DNA of 57,387 bases from Mycobacterium sp. KBS0706 (GCF_005938675.2 NZ_VCCH02000053.1:1-57387), one strand, 5' to 3'. Positions 15,627 through 24,639 are shown, numbered from the stretch's first letter. The notes: generated from the sequence alone by a model not told the origin. Numbers and translations: made by a program.

Positions 15627-17495
15627 ATGGCGACCTCCTTGCCCGACGATCTGCTGATCGGCGCCGAGGACGAGGTGGCGATCCGCCAGGACCTGGTGCT
15701 GACCGCGCTGGGCAAGCGCCCGGCCGACACGCTGCTGCGGGTGGGCCGGCTGCTGGACGTCCACACCCGGAGCTGGCGCGACGACCAGGAGATCGCGATC
15801 AAGGGCCGGCGCATCGCCTGGACCGGGCCGGCCGGGACCTTCCCGGGCACCGCGGCGCGGCGGGTGGAGAAGCCGGATTTGGTGGCCGTGCCGGGCTTCG
15901 GCGAGGTGCACAAGCATATCGAGAGCACGCATCTGACGCCGGAATGGGAGGCGGCGCTGGTGCTGCCGCGCGGCAACACCTGGACCTGCGAGGCCAGCCA
16001 CGAATTCTCCAATGTCGACGGGCCGAACAACCTGGCCTTCTGGTTCGAGGCCCGGCGCCGCGGCTCGCCGCTGAAGATCTTCCCGCTGCCGGGGTCGGCA
16101 GTGCCGCCGACCGCCTATGAATGGGGCGGCGGCTGGTACGGCTATGACGAGCAGAAAGGCTTCCTGCAGGACAGCCTGATGGTCGCCGGGCTGGACGAGG
16201 TGATGGACTGGCCGGCGGTCTGGAACCCGGAGAACCCGTCCTATCCGCGGCTCTGGGGCATGATCCGCGCCACCTTCGAGCAGCGCGGCGTGGTCGAGGG
16301 CCATGGCGCCGGGCTGCGCGACACCGCCGCGATCAGCGCCTTCGCCGCCGCCGGCCTCGCCTCAGACCACGAGGCGTGGACGCCAGAGGAGGTGTGGGAA
16401 AAGCTGGCCCACGGCATCTTCGTCGAGCTGCGGCCCTATTCGATGCCGGAGGTGATCCCCTGGCTGATCGAAAAGGGCCTGGCCGAATGGTCGCAGATCG
16501 CCTTCACCACCGACGACCGCAGCGTCTCCGACACCTTCAGGCTCGGCGCCACCGACCACAACGCCCGGCTAGCGATCCAGCACGGGCTGGCGCCGGAGAT
16601 CGCGATCCAGTGCATCACCCTGAACCCGGCGCGGCACATGCGGCTGACGCCCTGGGTCGGCAGCCTGGCGCCGGGGCGCTATGCCGATGTCGTGCTGCTG
16701 TCGGATGTCGCCAGCCTCGAGATCGCCGAGGTCTGGTCCGACGGGCAGCCGGTGTCCGACGGCAAGCGCTACACCGGCGCGGTGCCGGCGATCGACTGGC
16801 CGGGCTGGGCGCGACAGACGGTGAACATCCGGCGTGACCTGACCGCGGCGGATTTCGCCCTGCCCGCCGCGCTGGGCCGCGAGACCATGCAGGCGGCGCT
16901 GCTGCGGCCGTTCCACTGGGCCGACGGCTTCATCACCGCCGAGCTGCCGGTGCGCGACGGCGCGGTGCAGCGCGACCCTGAGCGCAACATCACCAAATTC
17001 GCCATTGTCGACCGCTTCTCCGGCGACGGGCGGGTGGCAAAGATGTTCTGGCTCGGCTGCGGCCCGCGCACGCCGGACACGGCGCTGGCCTGCTCGGTGG
17101 CGCATGACAAGCACAATATCTGGGTCACCGGCTCCTCCGACGCGGCCATGGCGCTGGCGGTCAACACGCTCACCGACCAGCAGGGCGGCTGGGCCCTGGT
17201 GCGCGATGGCCGGGTGCTGGCCACGGTGTGCTACGAGATCGGCGGGCTGATGAGCTGCCGGCCGCCGGAAGAGCTCGATGCCGAGATGCAGGCGCTCTAC
17301 GCCGCGGCCGAGGGCATCGACTGGATGTACGAGCCGACCTTCCACCCGCGCTGGTTTCCGGGATTCCCCGAACGGCTGATCTTCGCCACCCTGACCTGCG
17401 CACCGTGGCGCTGGGTGCTGGTGGCGCCCTGCGAGCAGGCGCCGCAGGGCTTCGTCAATGTGCAGAGCGGGGAGACCCACCCCGTCGTCTGGTAG
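15627..17495 (+). CDS. ade: adenine deaminase
   Basis: The 622-residue protein is an amidohydrolase-superfamily adenine deaminase (adenine to hypoxanthine plus ammonia). The N-terminal part has the metal motif HKHIES (H95, H97), EASHEF, VEGHGAGL, SDHEA and TTDDRSVSDT; the C-terminal about 170 residues are the adenine-deaminase C-terminal domain (NITKFAIVDRFSGDGR, VAHDKHNIWVTG). The insertion between the halves and the K between the two His residues are features of the alphaproteobacterial subgroup rather than of the E. coli enzyme. AGGAGAG precedes ATG 15627. The AzgA purine permease follows 54 bases downstream, giving an uptake plus deamination module. Confidence 0.88.
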   Translation: MATSLPDDLLIGAEDEVAIRQDLVLTALGKRPADTLLRVGRLLDVHTRSWRDDQEIAIKGRRIAWTGPAGTFPGTAARRVEKPDLVAVPGFGEVHKHIESTHLTPEWEAALVLPRGNTWTCEASHEFSNVDGPNNLAFWFEARRRGSPLKIFPLPGSAVPPTAYEWGGGWYGYDEQKGFLQDSLMVAGLDEVMDWPAVWNPENPSYPRLWGMIRATFEQRGVVEGHGAGLRDTAAISAFAAAGLASDHEAWTPEEVWEKLAHGIFVELRPYSMPEVIPWLIEKGLAEWSQIAFTTDDRSVSDTFRLGATDHNARLAIQHGLAPEIAIQCITLNPARHMRLTPWVGSLAPGRYADVVLLSDVASLEIAEVWSDGQPVSDGKRYTGAVPAIDWPGWARQTVNIRRDLTAADFALPAALGRETMQAALLRPFHWADGFITAELPVRDGAVQRDPERNITKFAIVDRFSGDGRVAKMFWLGCGPRTPDTALACSVAHDKHNIWVTGSSDAAMALAVNTLTDQQGGWALVRDGRVLATVCYEIGGLMSCRPPEELDAEMQALYAAAEGIDWMYEPTFHPRWFPGFPERLIFATLTCAPWRWVLVAPCEQAPQGFVNVQSGETHPVVW

Positions 17496-17549
17496 GGGGA
17501 CCGCCATTTCGTTCGACCGACCCGGCGCAGACCCGGGCGAGGGGGGCTC

Positions 17550-18932
17550 ATGACCGTTTCCAGTGTGCGGGCATCGTCTACGGAGGGGGGCACGGGGGGC
17601 TGGCTCGACCGCCGCTTCAAGCTGTCCGAGCGCGGCAGCTCGGTGCCGCAGGAGGTGGTCGCCGGCATCACCACCTTCGCGGCGATGGCCTATATCGTCG
17701 CCGTCAACCCGGCGATCATGTCCGCCGCCGGGATGGACCGCGGCGACCTGGTGATCGCGACGGCCCTGGCCGCGATCTTCGGCAGCCTGATGATGGGGAT
17801 GACCGCCAACCTGCCGCTGGCCGTGGCCCCGGCCATGGGGTCCAACATCGTCTTCGCCTATGTCATGGTGAAGCAGATGGGCATCCCCTGGCAGGGGGCG
17901 CTGGCCATGGTCGCCGTCACCGGCGTGATCTTCTTGGCCCTCAGCCTGTCGAAGTTGCGCGAGAAGGTGGCGAAGGAGGTGCCGGACGCGCTGAAGATCG
18001 GCATCCAGGCCGCGGTCGGCACGCTGATCGTGTTCATCGGCCTGCGCGGCGCCGGCTTCATCGTCGCCAATCCGAACACCTATGTAGCGATGGGATCGCT
18101 GGCCAGCCCGCCAGTGCTGCTGACCCTAGCCGGCATCCTGGTCACGCCGGTGCTGGTCGCCCGCCGCGTGCCGGGCGCGCTGGTCCTGTCGATCGCCGCC
18201 ATCACCGTGATCGGCATCTTCGTGCCGCTGAAGGATGACGGCACCATGGTGACGACGCTGCCGGCCACAGTCTTCGCCCTGCCGAAATGGCCTGAAAGCA
18301 CCTTCCTGGCGCTCGATTTCAGCTACCTCGTCTCGCATTTCGTGGTGGCGCTGCCGCTGATGTTCTACTTCCTGTGCGGCGAGTTCTTCAGCACCCTGGC
18401 GACGCTGATCGGCGTCACCGGTGCGGCCAATCTGCGCAAGCCGGACGGGTCGATCCCGAACGCCACCGCCGCCTTCTCGACCGACGCGACCGCGACCATC
18501 GTCGGGCCGCTGCTCGGCACCTCGGTGGTGACGGCTTTCATCGAATCCGTGGCCGGCGTCCAGGCCGGTGGCCGCACCGGGCTGACCTCGATCGTGGTCG
18601 CGATCGGCTTCGTGCTGGCGCTGTTCGTCTGGCCGGTCTTCGTCATCATCCCGCCCCAGGCCACGGCGCCGGCGCTGGTGGTGGTCGGCATCTTCATGCT
18701 GCAGGGGCTGGCGCGGGTCGACATGTCGGAACTCGCCAACGCCGTGCCGGTGGTGCTGATGCTGCTGGTCACGGTGCTCAGCAACAACCTGATCAACGGC
18801 ATGGCGATCGGCACCTTCGCCTACATCCTGCTGTGCCTCGCCCTCGGCCGCCGCTCCGGCCTCACCGCGGTGGTGTGGGGGATCGGGGTGATCTTCGTGA
18901 TGTACTTTGTCATCACCAGCCGGCTGATGTGA
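17550..18932 (+). CDS. azgA: AzgA-type adenine/guanine/hypoxanthine permease (NCS2)
   Basis: This 460-residue inner-membrane protein has the AzgA signature segments: FAAMAYIVAVNPAIMSAAGM, ANLPLAVAPAMGSN, KIGIQAAVGTLIVFIGLRGA and DATATIVGPLLGTSVVTAF, in 12 to 14 predicted membrane segments. It imports purine bases by proton symport. It follows the adenine deaminase gene in the same direction and very likely in one transcript, so adenine is the expected substrate; guanine or hypoxanthine are also possible for this family. The ATG at 17550 has AGGGGGG upstream. Confidence 0.9.
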   Translation: MTVSSVRASSTEGGTGGWLDRRFKLSERGSSVPQEVVAGITTFAAMAYIVAVNPAIMSAAGMDRGDLVIATALAAIFGSLMMGMTANLPLAVAPAMGSNIVFAYVMVKQMGIPWQGALAMVAVTGVIFLALSLSKLREKVAKEVPDALKIGIQAAVGTLIVFIGLRGAGFIVANPNTYVAMGSLASPPVLLTLAGILVTPVLVARRVPGALVLSIAAITVIGIFVPLKDDGTMVTTLPATVFALPKWPESTFLALDFSYLVSHFVVALPLMFYFLCGEFFSTLATLIGVTGAANLRKPDGSIPNATAAFSTDATATIVGPLLGTSVVTAFIESVAGVQAGGRTGLTSIVVAIGFVLALFVWPVFVIIPPQATAPALVVVGIFMLQGLARVDMSELANAVPVVLMLLVTVLSNNLINGMAIGTFAYILLCLALGRRSGLTAVVWGIGVIFVMYFVITSRLM

Positions 18933-18963
18933 CGGGCTGGCCGCGGTCGCCGGCTGGAGAGGG

Positions 18964-19368
18964 ATGCGAAGGATGCGCATGTGGTCGATCGTGGGGGCGG
19001 CCGTCGCCCTGCAGATGATCCTCGTCGCGCCGGTGACGGCGCAGGCATCTGCCCCGCTGACCGGCAAAGCCGCGATCCGGGCGGTGATCGGGAATACGGT
19101 CGAGATCGCCGATGGCGGCCGGCAGAACGCCATATACTTCTCGCCGGACGGTAAGGCGCGATCGACGGTGGAGGCTGCCAGCCCCGATGGGAAGGTCGGC
19201 CACTGGAGTGTCGGGGCCGGGGGACAGCTCTGCGTGGTCGATCCGGGCAAGACGCCGCAGCCGAATGACTGTGTCGATCTGACGGTCGACGGCAACACCG
19301 TCACCCTAAGGATCGGCACGCAGCGGATGTCCGGTACGCTCGTGAAGGGTAACCCTCGGGGCCTCTAG
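18964..19368 (+). CDS. small exported protein of unknown function
   Basis: A 134-residue protein with a clear Sec signal peptide (hydrophobic stretch about 6-22, cleavage after VTAQA). The mature part looks like a small beta domain with GKARSTVEAASPDGKVGHWS, two Cys residues in LCVVDP and DCVDLT that could pair, and repeated Gly/Asp turns. It resembles the short exported proteins of alphaproteobacteria with a W..C..C layout, but no family is asserted. The gene follows azgA by 31 bases, so it may be cotranscribed with it. A second in-frame ATG at 18976 is possible as start. Confidence 0.7.
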   Translation: MRRMRMWSIVGAAVALQMILVAPVTAQASAPLTGKAAIRAVIGNTVEIADGGRQNAIYFSPDGKARSTVEAASPDGKVGHWSVGAGGQLCVVDPGKTPQPNDCVDLTVDGNTVTLRIGTQRMSGTLVKGNPRGL

Positions 19369-19390
19369 CCCCCCTGGACGGCCCGCGACT

Positions 19391-21373
19391 TCACCCGATC
19401 CGCGGCCGGCCGGCGGCGGCCGCGGTGACGGTGCTTTCGACGAACAGGTCGAGGCCGCCGGCCATCGACACCACGCGGTCGGCGCGGGTGACGGTCACCG
19501 CCACCTCCTGGCCGCCGGCCTCGCGGGCCAGGGACTCGGCCCGGCCGCGGGCCTCGGCCTCGGCGTGGGCGGCGGCCTCCGCCAGGCTGCCGAAGGTGCG
19601 GATGCCGCCGGGGGCGTGGACGCGGAAGCGGCCTTCCTCCGGCGCGGTGATGGTGATCGCGACGGTCTGCAGCACGCCGCTGGCCACCGCGCCGATGGCG
19701 TTGGTGACGCCGGCATGCTCCGGCACCACGCTCTCGGTGCCGAGGCGCCGCGCGATCTCCGGATAATAGGTCCCGGCCGAGGCGCCGATGCCGACCAGCG
19801 GCAAGCCGAGGGCGAGAGCGGGACGCAGCAGGGCAGGGGCCGGGGCATCGCCCGCCACCGCGCGGCGCGGGAGCAGCCCACGGGCTTCGCGCGCGGGCTC
19901 GGCGACGCCGTCGCGGGCCAGCGCCGTCTCGACCAGCGCCAGGGCGCTGTCGGCGGTCAGCCGCTCCAGCACCGACCGGGCGAAGGCCTCGGCATCGGCG
20001 GGCGGGGTCCAGCCCGGCTCGGCCGGACGCCGGGCCCATAGCGCCGCGCCCAGCAGCGCCGCCTCGCGCGACCAGCCGCTGTGCAGCCCCAGCACATGGG
20101 CGGCGTCGGTCGGGGTGAAGCCGGACAGGATCACCAGCCCGCGCGCCACCAGCCGCTCCAGCGGCCGGTCGAGCAGATGGCTGGTCAGGACGGTCTCCAG
20201 CGGCTGCGGCCCGTCGGCCAGCGCCTGCCAGATCCGCCGCTCCGGCGGCGACAGCGTGTCTGTGTCCAGCGCCCGCAGGCGCAGGGCGAAGCGGCCGTCC
20301 AGGCTGAGGCCCTCGGCCCGCTCGGCCTGGCGGCGCAGCGCCACCAGCATCTCCGGATGCTGGTGCACCAAGAGGCTCAGCGGCACCGACCGGCGCGGCC
20401 CTACGGCCAGGCCGAGTCCCGGCTCGATGCGGACCTCGCTGTCGCCGCCCAGGCCGAAGGTGCGGATTTCCACCGCCTCGACCATGGTGCGCCAGCCGCC
20501 GACCTGGGCGCCCTCGCGGTTCACCAGGGGACGGCCGTCCTTGAGGACCGCGATGTCGGTGGTGGTGCCGCCGATATCCGAGACGAAGCAATCCTCGCGG
20601 CCGGTCAGCCAGCGGGCGCCGACGACGCTGGCGGCGGGGCCGGACAGCACCGTTTCGACCGGCCGGGCCAGGGCGAAGCGGTCGGCGATCAGCGACCCGT
20701 CGCCCTTCACCACCATCAGCGGCGCCGCGATGCCGCGGGCGTCCAGCCGGCCGCGCACCGCCCGGATCAGCGACGCGGTCAGCGGGATCAGCCGGGCGTT
20801 GAGCAGGGCGGTCAGCGCCCGGCGTGGCGCGTCGAGGCCGGAGGTCAGCTCGTGGCCGCAGGTCACCGGCTTGCCGGTCAGGTCGTCCACCAGGTCGCGC
20901 ACCGCCTGCTCATGCGCCGGGTTGCGCACCGCGAAATAGCCGGCGACGGCGAAGGCGGTGACGCCAGGGGCGTGGTGCAGGACGGCGGCGCGGACCGCGT
21001 CGAGGTCGAGCGGCGCCTGCTCCTCGCCCGAGGGCCGGTGCCCGCCGGCCACGGCCACCACCGGGTCGCCGCCGAGCGCCTCGCGCAGCCCGGCGCGGTC
21101 CAGCGCCGCCTCCGGGTAGCCGATCAGGATCAGGCAGGCCGGGTTGCCCTGGCCCTCGACCACGGCGTTGGTGGCCAGGGTGGTGGACAGGCCGACGAAG
21201 GCGATCTCGGCCGGGTGCTGCTCCAGCACCGCGTCGATCGCGGCGCCGATGCCCAGCGCCAGGTCGTGCTTGGTGGTCAGTCGCTTGGCAGCGGCGACGA
21301 CGCCACGGTCCGGGTCGAACAGGACCGCATCGGTGAAGGTGCCGCCGGTGTCGATGCCGAGAGAAAGGGACAA
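19391..21373 (-). CDS. hydantoinase/oxoprolinase family protein (HyuA-like)
   Basis: The 660-residue protein has the ASKHA-type ATP motif GIDTGGTFTDAV right at its N-terminus, GLSTTLATNAVVEGQG, the second phosphate motif DIGGTTTDIAVLKDG and VVKGDGSL. These are the marks of N-methylhydantoinase/5-oxoprolinase A subunits, which couple ATP cleavage to ring opening of cyclic amides. No B subunit (HyuB) is adjacent, so substrate and partner are open. There is no ATG before the first motif; TTG at 21373 gives the family N-terminus, and TTG at 21430 is the alternative. No strong ribosome binding site is visible for either. Confidence 0.8.
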   Translation of the reverse strand: MSLSLGIDTGGTFTDAVLFDPDRGVVAAAKRLTTKHDLALGIGAAIDAVLEQHPAEIAFVGLSTTLATNAVVEGQGNPACLILIGYPEAALDRAGLREALGGDPVVAVAGGHRPSGEEQAPLDLDAVRAAVLHHAPGVTAFAVAGYFAVRNPAHEQAVRDLVDDLTGKPVTCGHELTSGLDAPRRALTALLNARLIPLTASLIRAVRGRLDARGIAAPLMVVKGDGSLIADRFALARPVETVLSGPAASVVGARWLTGREDCFVSDIGGTTTDIAVLKDGRPLVNREGAQVGGWRTMVEAVEIRTFGLGGDSEVRIEPGLGLAVGPRRSVPLSLLVHQHPEMLVALRRQAERAEGLSLDGRFALRLRALDTDTLSPPERRIWQALADGPQPLETVLTSHLLDRPLERLVARGLVILSGFTPTDAAHVLGLHSGWSREAALLGAALWARRPAEPGWTPPADAEAFARSVLERLTADSALALVETALARDGVAEPAREARGLLPRRAVAGDAPAPALLRPALALGLPLVGIGASAGTYYPEIARRLGTESVVPEHAGVTNAIGAVASGVLQTVAITITAPEEGRFRVHAPGGIRTFGSLAEAAAHAEAEARGRAESLAREAGGQEVAVTVTRADRVVSMAGGLDLFVESTVTAAAAGRPRIG

Positions 21374-21485
21374 GATGTACCGCGCCAAGAGTGTCGTCTT
21401 CCGATTAGGACAAGCCCTCTCGCGCGGCAAAGCTTTTCGGCATGCGACGGGGATGGGTCCAACAGCGGCCGGCGCCGGGCCGGAT

Positions 21486-21899
21486 CTACCAGGTGTTGCC
21501 GGTCACCAGGAATTCGGCCTCATCCAGAGCGGTGTCGAAATCCACGAGGTCGTAGTCGGCATCGTCGCATTCGTCGGGCTCGAAATTGGCGCCCGGCATC
21601 TCGACCAGCAGAGAGAGCACCTGTCCGGCGGCCTCGATGCGGTCGTATTCGTCACCGGACGGCGGATTCTGGCTGACCAGCAGGCACCACAGGATCTGGT
21701 CCAGGACCCAGCGCTCCTGCGGCGGCGGAACGTCGTCCTCGGACCACGATTCGCGAACCCGCCGGAGCGCGCGCAGGATCCTGGCGGCGTTCTGGCGCAA
21801 GGAATGGATCTCTTCCTGGCGGCCGACCGGCGATGCCTGGATGGCCCCGGGCGCCGTCGACGGGGAAATTTCGGAGCTGTCGAATTGCGTGAAGGGCAT
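21486..21899 (-). CDS. acidic protein of unknown function, paralogue A
   Basis: This 137-residue protein is soluble, without signal or membrane segments. It has a variable N-terminus, a helical core (SLRQNAARILRALRRVRESW, PPPQERWVLDQILWCLL, PSGDEYDRIEAAGQVLSLL) and a strongly acidic tail (DECDDADYDLVDFDTALDEA). The core and tail align without doubt to the next gene, paralogue B. No family is recognised. GAGGGGG lies before ATG 21899, and an AT-rich block conserved with paralogue B begins exactly 62 bases upstream of the start. The acidic tail could be a partner- or nucleic-acid-mimicking segment, which is speculation. Confidence 0.75.
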   Translation of the reverse strand: MPFTQFDSSEISPSTAPGAIQASPVGRQEEIHSLRQNAARILRALRRVRESWSEDDVPPPQERWVLDQILWCLLVSQNPPSGDEYDRIEAAGQVLSLLVEMPGANFEPDECDDADYDLVDFDTALDEAEFLVTGNTW

Positions 21900-21936
21900 G
21901 ATGGTCCCCCTCTGATCCTATGCGGCTCGTATGTCT

Positions 21937-21994
21937 TGACTATATGCCTACAATCTAAAGCATTTTATCTAATTTGCAATCATCCATTTGGGTA
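21937..21994 (-). promoter_or_regulatory. duplicated AT-rich upstream block, copy A
   Basis: On the transcribed strand this block reads TTGCAAATTAGATAAAATG (complement of 21961-21979), then a variable stretch, then TGTAGGCATATAGTCA. The same two segments occur at the same distance before paralogue B. TTGCAA resembles a -35 box and TATAGT a -10 box, but their spacing is too long for one sigma-70 promoter, so one half may be a regulator site. Confidence 0.65.
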
Positions 21995-22051
21995 GGATCT
22001 GCCAGCCGGTTTGGGGATTGCAATCCGGGAAAGGCGCGGCCGGCGCCGGTC

Positions 22052-22468
22052 CTATGCCGCATTGGCCGCAGCCAGATCCTCCGCATCGTCGAGATCGGCG
22101 TCGAAATCGACCAGGTCGTAGTCGTCGTCATCCGCGGCGACGGCGGCGAACTCCTCATCCGACATGTCGAACAGAATGGCCAGCGCCTGGCCGGCCACCG
22201 CGATGCGGTCGAACTCGTCCCCGGTCGGCGGCTCGCAACTGACGGTCAGGCACTCCAGGACCTGCTGCAGCACCCAGCGTTCCTGGGCCGGCGGCACGTC
22301 GCTCTCGGACCAGGTCTCGCGGACGGCCCGCAGCCGGTACAGGATCTCGGATGCGTTCTGCCGCAGCGAGAGGATTTCGTCCTGGCGGCTGACCAGAGTG
22401 GTCCGGATGGAGGTCGCGGGCGCCGTTGCCGGCAGGGCCCGATCTTCGGCGATCTGAATGACAGACAT
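22052..22468 (-). CDS. acidic protein of unknown function, paralogue B
   Basis: The 138-residue product is a close paralogue of the downstream gene: SLRQNASEILYRLRAVRETW, VPPAQERWVLQQVLECL, PPTGDEFDRIAVAGQALAIL and the tail DDDDYDLVDFDADLDDAEDL match position by position, while the first about 35 residues differ. ATG 22468 is chosen over the TTG at 22504 because it places the conserved AT-rich block at 62 bases upstream, exactly as in paralogue A. The two genes form a direct tandem repeat with a period of 569 bases. No function is assigned. Confidence 0.75.
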   Translation of the reverse strand: MSVIQIAEDRALPATAPATSIRTTLVSRQDEILSLRQNASEILYRLRAVRETWSESDVPPAQERWVLQQVLECLTVSCEPPTGDEFDRIAVAGQALAILFDMSDEEFAAVAADDDDYDLVDFDADLDDAEDLAAANAA

Positions 22469-22505
22469 GGCACCATCCCCCGAGCCAATGTGCTTCAAAA
22501 GCAAA

Positions 22506-22563
22506 TGACTATATACCTACAAATTACGACATTTTATCTAATTTGCAAGTGATCCAATTGGGG
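22506..22563 (-). promoter_or_regulatory. duplicated AT-rich upstream block, copy B
   Basis: The 19-base core TTGCAAATTAGATAAAATG (complement of 22530-22548) is identical to that of copy A, and TGTAGGTATATAGTCA differs from copy A by one base, while the bases between them differ. Conservation of both segments against a diverged middle suggests they are functional sites. The block also spans the short gap to the 3' end of the ABC operon. Confidence 0.65.
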
Positions 22564-22591
22564 TGGGTGGGCGAATCCGGTGACGGGCGGC

Positions 22592-23422
22592 TCAGCCGCC
22601 CTTCACCGCACCGGAGGTCAGGCCGGCCACGATCTGCTTCTGGGCGACCACGGTCAGCACCAGCACCGGGATAACCACCACCAGCGCCGCGGCCGAGAGC
22701 GGGCCCCAGCTGACCTGCTCGAAGGTCAGCGAGTTGTAGACCGCGACCGGCAGGGTGCGGGTGGTGCGCCCGGCCAGCACGATGCCGAACACGAAATTGT
22801 TCCAGGAGAAGATGAAGGACAGCAAGAGCGCCACCGTCAGGCCCGGTCGGGTCAGCGGCAGCACGACGTGGCGGAATACCTGCCAGCGATTGGCGCCGTC
22901 GATCCGCCCGGCCTCCTCCAGCTCGATCGGCAGGGCCTCGAAATAGGAGATCAGGACCCAGATCACGATCGGCAGGGTGATCACCAGATGGGTGATGATC
23001 TGCGGCCACAGCGTGCCCATCAGCCCGAGCCAGCGGAACATCAGGAACAGCGGGATCAGGTAGCTGAGGCCCGGCGTCATCCGCGCGATCATGACGACCA
23101 CGGACAGCTTGGTGGCCCTGGCCCGGGCGATGCCGTAGGCGGCCGGGGCGCCGATCACCAGGCCGATCAGCGTGGCGCTGCCGGTGACGATCAGGCTGTT
23201 GATGAAGTAGCGGCCGAAGGAGTTCTCGGCGAAGACCTGGGCGTAGTTGCTCCAGGCCAGGGTGGTCGGGATCAAGACCGGCGGGTAGCTGATGTTGTCG
23301 ACCTCCGGCTTCAGCGACAGCGACAGCATCCACAGGAAGAACAGCAGCGCCGGCGACACGATCACCAGCACGGCGAAATACAGGGCGGCGCGGCGCAGGG
23401 CTTTGGCGAGGGGGCGGGGCAT
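22592..23422 (-). CDS. sugar-type ABC transporter permease (MalG-like)
   Basis: The 276-residue inner-membrane protein has six membrane segments and the EAA loop for ATPase docking (SYFEALPIELEEAGRIDGAN, then RHVVLPLTRPGL), with the MalG-type C-terminus. It is the second permease of a carbohydrate-uptake-1 type importer. ATG 23422 follows GAGG in CCTGAGGACGACGACC. It is the last gene of the leftward operon, 11 bases after the other permease. No ABC ATPase gene is present in the operon. Confidence 0.9.
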   Translation of the reverse strand: MPRPLAKALRRAALYFAVLVIVSPALLFFLWMLSLSLKPEVDNISYPPVLIPTTLAWSNYAQVFAENSFGRYFINSLIVTGSATLIGLVIGAPAAYGIARARATKLSVVVMIARMTPGLSYLIPLFLMFRWLGLMGTLWPQIITHLVITLPIVIWVLISYFEALPIELEEAGRIDGANRWQVFRHVVLPLTRPGLTVALLLSFIFSWNNFVFGIVLAGRTTRTLPVAVYNSLTFEQVSWGPLSAAALVVVIPVLVLTVVAQKQIVAGLTSGAVKGG

Positions 23423-23433
23423 GGTCGTCGTCC

Positions 23434-24366
23434 TCAGGTGGCCGCGAGCTTGGCGCGCTGGCGCAGCCACAGCAGGGCCAGGGACATGGCGACGACGATG
23501 CCGAAGAACACCACCGCGATCGCCGAGCCGTAGCCGATGTCGTAGAAGCTGAAGGCCTGGGTGTAGAGGTAGATGTTGATCGTCTCCGACGCCGTGCCCG
23601 GGCCGCCCTGGGTGATGGCGTAGATGATGTCGAAGCTCTTCAGTGCGTCGATCGAGCGGATGATCACCGCCACCATCAGGAAGGGCGAGATCATCGGCAG
23701 GGTCAGGTAGCGGAACTGCTGCAGCCAGCCGGCACCGTCGATCTGGGCGCTCTCATAGGGCTCGGCGGGGAGGGCGGACAGGCCGCCCAGCACGATCAGC
23801 ATGACCAGCGGCGTCCATTGCCAGGTCTCGACCAGCACCAGCGACGGGATCACCGTGCCCTGGTCGAACACCCAGAGCGAGGGCGGGATTCCGACCAGGC
23901 TGAGCAGGTAGTTCAGCACGCCGAGCTGGGGGTGGAACATCATGGTCCAGACCAGGGCGATGGCGACCGGGGTCGCCATCATCGGCATGATCACGATGCC
24001 GCGGGCCAGGCCGCGCAGGGGGAAGCGCTCGTTGAACACCAGCGCCGCCGCCAGCCCCAGCACCAGCGGCAGCAGCACGGACAGCACGGTGTAGAGCAGC
24101 GTGTGCCACACCGCCTCGCCGAAGCGGGCATCGGTGAACAGCCGGGCGTAGTTGTCGAGGCCGATGAAGCCGCCGGCGCCGGTGGCCTGCCAGTCATGCA
24201 GGCTGACCCAGCCGGTGAAGGCCCAGGGGAAGATGATCACCGCCCCCACCACCAGCACCGCCGGCAGGATGAAGGGCAGGTAGGTGCGCAGGCTCGGCGC
24301 GACGGCATTCGGCCGCCGCGCCCGCACGCGTTGTCTCCGTCCCACCCCGGCGTCGGCGGCGGTCAT
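23434..24366 (-). CDS. sugar-type ABC transporter permease (MalF-like)
   Basis: The 310-residue protein has six membrane segments, a DNYARLFTDARFGEAVWHTL segment typical of the MalF/UgpA family, and the EAA loop EPYESAQIDGAGWLQQFRYL. It pairs with the MalG-like permease to form the membrane channel of a carbohydrate importer. The start codon ATG at 24366 lies three bases from the folded element that separates it from the binding-protein gene, so its translation could be affected by that structure. The first about 20 residues are basic and cytoplasmic. Confidence 0.9.
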   Translation of the reverse strand: MTAADAGVGRRQRVRARRPNAVAPSLRTYLPFILPAVLVVGAVIIFPWAFTGWVSLHDWQATGAGGFIGLDNYARLFTDARFGEAVWHTLLYTVLSVLLPLVLGLAAALVFNERFPLRGLARGIVIMPMMATPVAIALVWTMMFHPQLGVLNYLLSLVGIPPSLWVFDQGTVIPSLVLVETWQWTPLVMLIVLGGLSALPAEPYESAQIDGAGWLQQFRYLTLPMISPFLMVAVIIRSIDALKSFDIIYAITQGGPGTASETINIYLYTQAFSFYDIGYGSAIAVVFFGIVVAMSLALLWLRQRAKLAAT

Positions 24367-24371
24367 CGCTT

Positions 24372-24639
24372 AGCCCCCATATCTCCCCCTCGTTGCGCCC
24401 TGCGTCGCCTTGCGGTGAGTCGAATGAGGGCGCGGGCCGCGAAGAGCGTATCGGGCCATACGGTCGAGCGGCCCGCGCCCGCAGGCGGCCGCCGCAAGGC
24501 GACCCTTCGGGCCGGTTGAACATGCCGACATGGTGCGTCGAACGGCTTGCGCGATGCGCTGCATCGCGCTGCACCGTCCTCCTGCCCTGTCGGCATGTTG
24601 AACCGGCGCAGGACACAACGAGGGGGAGACATGGGGGCT
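24372..24639 (-). repeat. highly structured nested palindromic element in the ABC operon
   Basis: An outer stem (24372-24395 with 24616-24639, one mismatch in 24 bp) closes two arms. Arm one is a perfect 12-bp stem (24404-24415 with 24492-24503) enclosing a perfect 13-bp stem (24428-24440 with 24468-24480). Arm two is a 19-bp stem with one mismatch (24512-24530 with 24588-24606) enclosing a perfect 9-bp hairpin with loop GCT (24549-24557 with 24561-24569). The element fills the gap between the binding-protein stop codon and the first permease start. It is in the place where REP elements lie between malE and malF in enteric bacteria, and may stabilise binding-protein mRNA. Confidence 0.8.

Noticed and set aside
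19391..21430. Long rightward frames opposite the HyuA-like gene
   Set aside because: They are GC-driven shadows with low-complexity Arg/Ala/Gly content; the leftward frame has all family motifs.
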